A stretch of 64,000 nt of DNA from Fibrobacter succinogenes (lineage in GTDB: Bacteria > Fibrobacterota > Fibrobacteria > Fibrobacterales > Fibrobacteraceae). Shown piece by piece: positions 32,835 to 38,902 of this stretch. The DNA lies in contig CACWPM010000017.1 of assembly GCA_902762795.1 (NCBI GenBank), positions 1-64,000 on the forward strand, written 5' to 3'. The notes below the pieces were generated by a model. That model worked only from the letters and a program-made list of their open reading frames with translations, did not search any database and was not told the DNA's origin. The position numbers and the translations under genes were made by a program. Position 1 is the stretch's first letter. Every line of letters begins with the position of its first letter.

Positions 32835-33806
32835 TTATTTAAACCGTTTGCAGAAACTGCAAGTTTGGCAGAAGGGGTGGCGTAGTTCGTGTTGCGCGAA
32901 TCCTTCGCGGATGTTTTGTGCGGTGGGCGAGTCGAGAATTTCTGTAAGGTTTTGTTTGCAAATGTCGCCGAGTGTAATTTGTCCGCTATGGTCAAGGCAA
33001 CAGGCGACAACGCGACCGTCATGAAGAATTGCGATGTGTGTGTCAAGTGCTCGGCATGTGCCTGCAACAATTTTGCGGCAGGATCCTTCGATGTCGCATC
33101 TATCGATGCTATGCTCAGGATGATACAAGGTCTGTGAACTTGTCGAACAGCTCTCGTCTAGACTAGGCCATTCAAATCTTGTGTCTTCGTGCAGGTAGAG
33201 GCGGCCTGTAATGTTGAAACTTTTGTGGCGGCTGCAAAAGTGCCCGGGCGTGACATCGACGCCGAACGTCTCGCGGATGCGCTTAAGCATGTAGCTGTTC
33301 CATGGTGTGGATTCGTCAGCGCCGATGTTCCATAAACGCAAATTGATGTAAAGGTCCGGACGCTCGACAATCGCGAGGCTGCAAAAATCTAGGACGTTTT
33401 GCAGATAACGTTCAGCTGTTTCGCGGGGGAGTTCGGCGTAGGCGTGCGTTGAAAAGTTCACTTGGCGGACGGCGGAACTTGCTAGAATTTGGCGGCCTGT
33501 GCGTTCGATAGTCGTGCCGTTTGTCGTGAGTGTGAGCTTTAATGGAGTTTGTTCTAACTTTTTGATGTAATGCGCGAAGCCGGGATGGAGCGTGGGTTCA
33601 CCGAGAACGTGAAAATAGACGTTTGTCGCTCCGATTTCTTGTGCGCCCGCGATGCAAGTTTCAAAGAGCTTGGAATCCATGAACGTGCGACTTGCGGATT
33701 TCGACGACTTGTCGGCATCATTCGCGCTGCTTGCTGCAGTTCCGCAGGGGCAGAAACTGCAGTGCAAATTGCAAACGTTCGTGATTTCAATGTAGACGCT
33801 GTTCAT
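32835..33806 (-). CDS. radical SAM/SPASM domain protein
   Basis: About 323 residues from MNSVYIEITNVCNLHCSFCPCG, with the CxxxCxxC iron-sulfur motif (CNLHCSFC). The core continues with FHVLGEPTLHPGF and TLTTNGTT. The C-terminal SPASM-like region has cysteines in GTCRALDTHIAILHDGRVVACCLDHSGQITLGDICKQ and FCQTCSFCKRF, for auxiliary clusters. The substrate is unknown. The frame also allows a start at 33830, but those eight residues come from a GGATCCTCATCG repeat, so 33806 is preferred. A short ctcgtctagac tract at 33151-33164 encodes residues in LDESCSTSSQ, a likely small insertion. Confidence 0.78.
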   Translation of the reverse strand: MNSVYIEITNVCNLHCSFCPCGTAASSANDADKSSKSASRTFMDSKLFETCIAGAQEIGATNVYFHVLGEPTLHPGFAHYIKKLEQTPLKLTLTTNGTTIERTGRQILASSAVRQVNFSTHAYAELPRETAERYLQNVLDFCSLAIVERPDLYINLRLWNIGADESTPWNSYMLKRIRETFGVDVTPGHFCSRHKSFNITGRLYLHEDTRFEWPSLDESCSTSSQTLYHPEHSIDRCDIEGSCRKIVAGTCRALDTHIAILHDGRVVACCLDHSGQITLGDICKQNLTEILDSPTAQNIREGFAQHELRHPFCQTCSFCKRFK

Positions 33807-33820
33807 AATCAGAAAATAAT

Positions 33821-33850
33821 GGATCCTCATCGTTTCACTTCGAGGATGAC
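33821..33850. repeat. GGATCCTC...GAGGATGAC palindrome spanning the dus stop
   Basis: ATCCTC and GAGGAT pair around a 13-base centre. On the minus strand the repeat supplies the last codons and TGA stop of dus (33835-33837) and the alternative ATG of the radical SAM gene (33828-33830). Confidence 0.75.
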
Positions 33851-34887
33851 TGTGGCATAATCTCTATAATAGCATTTTGGTATTCGCTAAGCTTGCCTGC
33901 TTTTTTGATTCTCTTGAAAAGTTTCTTGGGAACGTTTGGTTCGAGGTATTCCCAGAAACTTTGGACGTGCGAAAGGATTTGACTGTCGCCTTGGTATGTT
34001 TTGCTGGCGTTGTCGAATAAGACTTGGTGCATTTGGAGAAGCTTGCCGAGGAAATCTTGCGGGGCGATGGTGTGGTTTAGGGAAACGGCGCAGTTCGTAT
34101 CGCGCAACTTTTGGTATTCTGCGGCCAGACTCGGTCGCGCGAGCATTCCGCGGCCAATCATCACGCCGGCGAGTTTCGGATAGCGTCGTTCCATTTCGCA
34201 GATTTGTGGAACTGTTGTAATGTCTCCATTATAAACGAGTGGGTGGCGGCATTCTTCATAAAATTTTTCGAATGATTTAAAATCAATCGCGCCCTTGTAT
34301 TGCTGCTTACCAAGTCTCGGATGGAGCGTAATTTGTGCGAGCGGCGCTTCATTTAAAATCGGGAGGAGCGCAAAAGCTTCGTCAGGGGATTCTTGCCCGA
34401 GCCGCATCTTCACTGAAAATTTTATCGGCGCAGTTCTTTTTGCGTTTGCCTGTGCGGTTTCGTTTGCGTTTGCCTGCGCGGTCTCGTTTGCTGCGCTAGA
34501 TAATTTCGCAATTTCGCCCATGATTTCTTGGACTGCTTGCCCATCGTTCAAGAGGCCGGCACCGCGATGGCGGTTGACTTGCATCGGGAAAGGGCATCCC
34601 ATGTTGAAGTCGATTTCCGTATAGCCTTTGGCGATTAATGCGTCCGCGAGAATTTTAAATTCGTTGACGCTGTTCGCAATTATCTGCGGAATCTCGCGTG
34701 TTTTTTTAAACTGCGCGTTTCCCTCGCAAGCATTTAAATCCCGCAGGTCCTTTTCGCGCGGTTTCCCGTTTTCGATTCGCAAGAACGGTGCGTAATATGC
34801 ATCAACACCGCCAAAGATTTCGGCGTGAGCTTTTCGATAAATGCCCGTCGTGTAACCTTGTAGCGGTGCGAATAAGATTTTCAGCAT
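33835..34887 (-). CDS. tRNA-dihydrouridine synthase
   Basis: A 350-residue flavoprotein that reduces uridine in tRNA D-loops. The N-terminal FMN-barrel start is ILFAPLQGYTTGIYRKAHAE. The catalytic cysteine is in IDFNMGCPFPMQVNRHRGAGLL, and FSVKMRLGQESPDE, ITLHPRLGKQQYKG, VYNGDI and GVMIGRGMLARPSL are in order. Between GEIAKLS and PIKFSVKM a tandem 24-bp duplication encodes two NETAQANA units. The protein ends PQSSSK from the repeat at 33821-33850. It lies between rdgB and a radical SAM gene, all on the minus strand. Confidence 0.88.
   Translation of the reverse strand: MLKILFAPLQGYTTGIYRKAHAEIFGGVDAYYAPFLRIENGKPREKDLRDLNACEGNAQFKKTREIPQIIANSVNEFKILADALIAKGYTEIDFNMGCPFPMQVNRHRGAGLLNDGQAVQEIMGEIAKLSSAANETAQANANETAQANAKRTAPIKFSVKMRLGQESPDEAFALLPILNEAPLAQITLHPRLGKQQYKGAIDFKSFEKFYEECRHPLVYNGDITTVPQICEMERRYPKLAGVMIGRGMLARPSLAAEYQKLRDTNCAVSLNHTIAPQDFLGKLLQMHQVLFDNASKTYQGDSQILSHVQSFWEYLEPNVPKKLFKRIKKAGKLSEYQNAIIEIMPQSSSK
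34436..34494. repeat. 24-bp tandem duplication inside dus
   Basis: Two adjacent near-identical units (starting gcgtttgcctgtgcgg and gcgtttgcctgcgcgg) differ at two synonymous positions. They encode NETAQANA twice in a surface loop. Confidence 0.8.
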
Positions 34888-34957
34888 GGCTCAATTCTTG
34901 CGGACCTTTAAATCCCTACGAAACCTTTAAATACTTGCAAACTTTTGGCGATTCTCG

Positions 34958-35584
34958 TTACTTCCCGAGTGCTTTTTTCAAAGCCCTGATTGCATTACCG
35001 CGATGGCTGATACGCTTTTTCTCTTCGAGTTCCATTTGCGCAAATGTTCTTGTTTCACCATCCGGAACAAAAAGCGGATCGTAGCCAAAGCCCATGTTGC
35101 CAACGGGCGCGTGATTGATTTCGCCGCGGCATTCGCCTTCGAAAATAATCGGCTCGCTGATGACAAATTCACCTTGTTCGTTCTTGGTGACGGTCTGGTA
35201 CGAGAGCGCACAGAAGTAGCGGGCCTTGCGGTCTTCGACTCCTTCGAGCTTTTTCATCAACTTGACGTTGTTCGCTTCGTCATCACCGTGCTTGCCGCAA
35301 TAGCGCGCACTGTAAATGCCGGGTTCGCCGTTCAATGCGAAAACTTCGAGTCCGGAATCATCGGCGAGTACGGTTGCTTCGATGTTTCGTTTGGCGAGCC
35401 ACAGAGCTGTTGTGCTCGATTTGATAATGGCGTTCTCGGCAAACGAGTCTCCGTCTTCGATAATGTCTTCATCGAAACCAATATCTTTTAATGTTTTAAA
35501 TTCGTAATGATCAGTTCCCAAAATATGGGCAAAGTCTCTAATTTTTCCGGCGCTTCCGGTCGCGATAACAAATAAGCGTTTCAT
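34958..35584 (-). CDS. rdgB: XTP/dITP (non-canonical purine NTP) pyrophosphatase
   Basis: A 208-residue HAM1-family protein that removes dITP, XTP and related damaged nucleotides. Key segments are ATGSAGKIRDF (family ATxNxGK, Ser for Asn), TVLADDSGLEVFALNGEPGIYSARYCG, FEGECRGEI, GFGYDPLFVPDGETRTFAQM and the C-terminal KKRISHRGNAIRAL. The start lies at the edge of a taggt heptad array. Confidence 0.9.
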   Translation of the reverse strand: MKRLFVIATGSAGKIRDFAHILGTDHYEFKTLKDIGFDEDIIEDGDSFAENAIIKSSTTALWLAKRNIEATVLADDSGLEVFALNGEPGIYSARYCGKHGDDEANNVKLMKKLEGVEDRKARYFCALSYQTVTKNEQGEFVISEPIIFEGECRGEINHAPVGNMGFGYDPLFVPDGETRTFAQMELEEKKRISHRGNAIRALKKALGK

Positions 35585-35711
35585 TATTAGGTGGTAGGTA
35601 ATAGGTGATAGGTCTTAGGATTGTCTTGTGGAATATAAGTTTAGGTTTTAAGTTTGTTAGGTGGTTTAGTCGTGACTATAATTCCTAATCCCTAAAACCT
35701 AATGCCTAATT
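35585..35711. repeat. inverted heptad arrays (taggtNN / cctaaNN) between rdgB and the TM2 gene
   Basis: The left side (35586-35619) reads attagg, tggtagg, taatagg, tgatagg, tcttagg. The right side (35684-35711) reads cctaatc, cctaaaa, cctaatg, cctaatt. The two halves are inverted relative to one another, as at 4480-4587. Confidence 0.75.
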
Positions 35712-35901
35712 AGTAATGTTCCGGTTTTAGAATGATCAGAATCGCGTCAACAACGACTCCGACACCAAACAGTCCGGCGGTGCAAAGCCAAAGGACTCCT
35801 GTCCACATTTTTCCTTCGTAAAAACGATGTATCCCAAGGTATCCGACAAGAATACAGAGGGCAAGGGCAATCCATTTATTGTGTTCACCAGTAGCAGGCA
35901 T
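35710..35901 (-). CDS. small TM2-domain membrane protein
   Basis: A 63-residue protein from the ATG at 35901, which follows an AAGGAG ribosome site. It has the TM2 fold: helix one IALALCILVGYLGIHRFYEGK with the conserved G.HRFY motif, then GVLWLCTAGLFGVGVVVDAILI with the Asp of VVDAI. TM2 proteins are small inner-membrane proteins of unknown function. The longer upstream frame to 36075 is non-homologous and overlaps the divergent gene, so it is rejected. Confidence 0.85.
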   Translation of the reverse strand: MPATGEHNKWIALALCILVGYLGIHRFYEGKMWTGVLWLCTAGLFGVGVVVDAILIILKPEHY

Positions 35902-35986
35902 AATGACTCCTTGTTTTTTACGAGTATAATTTAGAAAATTCAAAAGATGAAGATTGAGTCTTTTTATTATAATTCCTTTTGTGAAA

Positions 35987-37954
35987 ATGAAAAAAATATC
36001 TCTTTCCTTATTGAGTCTTGCCGGTCTTTCGGCGGGCATGTTCTTTGCTGCATCATGTGCTGCTCCTTCTATCAATCCATCTATTGAGGCTTCTCGGGCT
36101 AGCGAAGAAAATGTGCCTCCGGCAAATTTGCCTCCGATTTATAAGGCTCCTGTCGCTGTGTTCGAAATGCGTGTTCTTGACTTCGATAAGCAAGTTCGTG
36201 TTGTCGAAAAGCCGACTCTTGCTGCGCTTGACTTTGCCGCGTATTTCTCGAACCCGATTCGCATGGCGGGTATGGATGAAAAACCTGAAAATTACACAGG
36301 CAAAATGGCAAATGCGAAATTTGCGGAATTTCCATTCCCGATGTTGGATTCTATTTCGGAATATGAACCGGACGCTGTTGCGGGTGTAGCTCCTATTGCA
36401 TGGGAACCGTTTGCTAAGATTCTCTATGCGCAAACTGGTGACGATTTGCTTTCGAAAACGTTGAACGAAATCGAAGCGGTCAAGTGGGGTGAACCCGAAG
36501 TGTTCCGCACCTTCCAGACGGTGAGCCGTTTGTGGGGTGTTCCCGGAACTGGTGAAAATCAGGGCAAAGTGGAATGGTGGGCCGAGGTGATGCCTGCTGT
36601 TTGGACGGGCCGTGCTCCGTTCTACGGCAAGTTGAAAATTGTTTCGGGTGGTGAATCTGCGGAAGTCCTAAACTATTACATGACTGCCGAGATGAACAGT
36701 GAAGAGGCGATGAACTGGGCTCGTACGCTTTCTTCGTACTGGTACCCGACTTTGAATACGGACTTGGAACAACATACTCCAGGTGCAATTTGGGAAAACT
36801 CCCGTGCAAATCGCCCGTTTGCCGTGATGCGAGGTAATCCGATGGGCAAGCCCATGTGGGTCGCTTTCGAAGTTCCTGCCTTCCGCTTGACGGATGAACA
36901 GCTGCGTGCAGCCGCTGTTGCGGATTCACTTGCGGCTGCGGGTGAAGTTGTGCCTGTTAACCGTACGCTCGATACAAGTTCGTATGCTCGTTTGGAAACG
37001 CTTGCGTCGCTTGAAAATAGCTGCCCTGCAACGCCTGCGACCAAGAAGTTCCGCGATGCGCTCAAGAAGAAACTAGCGAAACTCCCGAAGGAACAGAATG
37101 CCTGGTCCGAAAATGGAATGCTTTGGTTCCGCCGCAATGCCAATTATCTTGTTGCAGATAAAATTAGTGGCCAGGATAGCCTCCACAATCCGCTTCCGAG
37201 AATGATAGAACTCAAGCAGTACTTGGATTCCATGAATGTTCAACTCCTCGTGGTTCCGGTTCCTGTGAAAGAAGAAATTTATGCAGACAAGCTTGTAAAG
37301 GGAACTCCCGCAGACATGTGCGTGAACGTAAACGGTCGTGAATTTATCCGCGAAATGCTTGCTGCCGGGATCGATGTTCTTGACCTTTACCCGTCTTTGA
37401 TGGCCGCTCGTAGCGGTGATGACGCCCCCCATTACAGCTACCAGCGCTACGATACGCACTGGGCTTTGCCGGGGATGCTTGCCGCGATGGAACAGCTAGC
37501 TACTCGTGTGACGCAGTACAGTTGGTATGCCGATGCCAATCCGCAGCCGGGAAGCCTCGTGATGAAGGATACGGTTGTGCTCCGTGAAGGCGACTTGGTC
37601 GCTCATTTACCGGATAAGGAAAAATCCAAATATCCTGCGGATACGCTTGCGGGCATGAAAGTTTATAAGGGCGATAAGCCATACAAGGGCGGCAAAAATG
37701 CACCGATCCTCTTGATGGGAGATTCGTTCACTGGCGTGTTTGAATCTGTGGATCAAAAGAGCGGTGGTCCGGGTTCGCTCCTAGCTTATGCAACGGGGCT
37801 CGACGTGCAGGTGCTTACGAGTTGGGGCGGTGGCCCAGGCGTTCGTAGCCGCTTGAAGAAAATGAAAAAGGACATGCTGAGCAAACGCCTCGTGATTTAC
37901 ATGATGACCGCTCGCGATTTTTGGCAGAGCCCGATGGAATGGGACGGTATTTAA
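35987..37954 (+). CDS. lipoprotein with AlgX/AlgJ-like SGNH domain
   Basis: A 655-residue protein. The signal peptide ends with a lipobox (FFAASC), so it is a lipoprotein. The first half (about 60-300) is not recognised; it has EWWAEVMPAVWTGRAPFYG. The second half resembles the alginate O-acetylation AlgX/AlgJ SGNH-like domain: LVVPVPVKEEIYADKL, IDVLDLYPSLM, the YDTHWALPGM motif (catalytic Asp-x-His), and LLMGDSFTGVF with the nucleophile Ser. Such proteins transfer acetyl groups to surface polysaccharide in the periplasm. No MBOAT partner is present nearby. A GTG six bases upstream is an alternative start. The stop directly abuts a heptad repeat. Confidence 0.65.
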   Translation: MKKISLSLLSLAGLSAGMFFAASCAAPSINPSIEASRASEENVPPANLPPIYKAPVAVFEMRVLDFDKQVRVVEKPTLAALDFAAYFSNPIRMAGMDEKPENYTGKMANAKFAEFPFPMLDSISEYEPDAVAGVAPIAWEPFAKILYAQTGDDLLSKTLNEIEAVKWGEPEVFRTFQTVSRLWGVPGTGENQGKVEWWAEVMPAVWTGRAPFYGKLKIVSGGESAEVLNYYMTAEMNSEEAMNWARTLSSYWYPTLNTDLEQHTPGAIWENSRANRPFAVMRGNPMGKPMWVAFEVPAFRLTDEQLRAAAVADSLAAAGEVVPVNRTLDTSSYARLETLASLENSCPATPATKKFRDALKKKLAKLPKEQNAWSENGMLWFRRNANYLVADKISGQDSLHNPLPRMIELKQYLDSMNVQLLVVPVPVKEEIYADKLVKGTPADMCVNVNGREFIREMLAAGIDVLDLYPSLMAARSGDDAPHYSYQRYDTHWALPGMLAAMEQLATRVTQYSWYADANPQPGSLVMKDTVVLREGDLVAHLPDKEKSKYPADTLAGMKVYKGDKPYKGGKNAPILLMGDSFTGVFESVDQKSGGPGSLLAYATGLDVQVLTSWGGGPGVRSRLKKMKKDMLSKRLVIYMMTARDFWQSPMEWDGI

Positions 37955-37955
37955 G

Positions 37956-38108
37956 AACTTAGAACTTAGAATTTAGAACTTAGAATATTCCCTTCTCTCT
38001 AAAAGCAAAACTAAGTTCTGCCAACTAAAATCTGCCAACTAAGTTCTAAGAGCGAAGCGGTCTAAGTTCTACCAACTAAGAATTATGCTGTCTCGTCTCT
38101 CGTCTAAA
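37956..38108. repeat. complex heptad region: aacttag, ctaagtt with AGCGAAGCGG core, ctcgtct
   Basis: Three sub-arrays follow one another: aacttag, aacttag, aatttag, aacttag (37956-37983); ctaagtt, ctgccaa, ctaaaat, ctgccaa, ctaagtt, then agcgaagcggt, then ctaagtt, ctaccaa, ctaagaa (38011-38083); and ctcgtct, ctcgtct, aaact (38090-38108). The last encodes the N-terminus of the next gene. Confidence 0.8.
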
Positions 38109-38807
38109 CTATTCTGGCTGCTATTCCTCGCAACACTTGTGGTTGCACTCTCGCTTCTGCTTTGGAGCGTGCGTTCCGGGAATGTGAGTTACCGCGAAAT
38201 GGCGTGCGTTTTTGAAGAGCGCTCGCCTTCATGCTTGGATTCTATCCGCGATTGGCGCGAGGGCCTTGCTTTTTTTGATAGCAGTGTGGCCGCATCTCGC
38301 GACACGCTTGAGTCGCTCAAGAACTTGCTATGGAAATTTTGGAATATTGAATTTGCTGGAGCAGGTTCTGCAGCCACCTCTAAAGAATCTGTGCTCCCGC
38401 TCCGCGTTCTTGCAAATAGAGAATCGGGTTGCATGGGACTTTCGTGGCTTGCGCTCATGGTGGCAGAGGCTCGTCATTTGCGCTTGTATGCAATTCTGTT
38501 GCCGGGGCATGTTTTTTTACGCTATGATTCCACAAATTTGGAGCCGAATCGTCGCGGGCATTTTTACACGGATACGGAATACCGCGAAAAGTACAAGGAT
38601 GGCAATTGGACGGGACTTGAATTCAATCCCCTGGATCCCAAGGAATTTGTGGGGCTTGCGGCGTTTAATATCGGAAATCTCTACCTCGAATCTGATGTTC
38701 CGCGTGCGCTTACATGGTACCGTATGGCCGAGGAGTTTTTCCCGAAATATCCGGGAATAGAAGTGAATCAAACAATCGCCAAAAGCCGTTTACCTGATTC
38801 AATATAA
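38085..38807 (+). CDS. SirB1/transglutaminase-like membrane-anchored protein
   Basis: A 240-residue protein with one N-terminal membrane segment (FWLLFLATLVVALSLLLWSV). The domain has RESGCMGLSWLALMVAEARHLRLYAILLPGHVFLRY, which fits the SirB1 N-terminal/transglutaminase-like pattern with a Cys and a later His. It ends with a TPR-like helix pair (VPRALTWYRMAEEFFPKYPGI). Residues 2-8 (LSRLSSK) are encoded by a ctcgtct heptad array, so the true ancestral start may have been elsewhere. Function unknown; it precedes the four-lipoprotein operon by about 95 bp. Confidence 0.65.
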   Translation: MLSRLSSKLFWLLFLATLVVALSLLLWSVRSGNVSYREMACVFEERSPSCLDSIRDWREGLAFFDSSVAASRDTLESLKNLLWKFWNIEFAGAGSAATSKESVLPLRVLANRESGCMGLSWLALMVAEARHLRLYAILLPGHVFLRYDSTNLEPNRRGHFYTDTEYREKYKDGNWTGLEFNPLDPKEFVGLAAFNIGNLYLESDVPRALTWYRMAEEFFPKYPGIEVNQTIAKSRLPDSI

Positions 38808-38902
38808 TTTTCTTACAAGTATCCGATTCAAGGCTTGTTGATAGGTTTGAGGCTTTTTTCTTGTTGGTTTTGCTGTAGCTAAAAATCTATTTTTAGGGGG
38901 AA

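Noticed and set aside
35902-36075. Longer N-terminus for the TM2 protein
   Set aside because: It overlaps the divergent lipoprotein gene, and a clean AAGGAG site precedes the ATG at 35901.
37956-38108. Ordinary AT-rich spacer
   Set aside because: The exact 7-base phasing of aacttag and ctaagtt/ctgccaa words over more than 70 bases is far too regular, so it was kept as a repeat.
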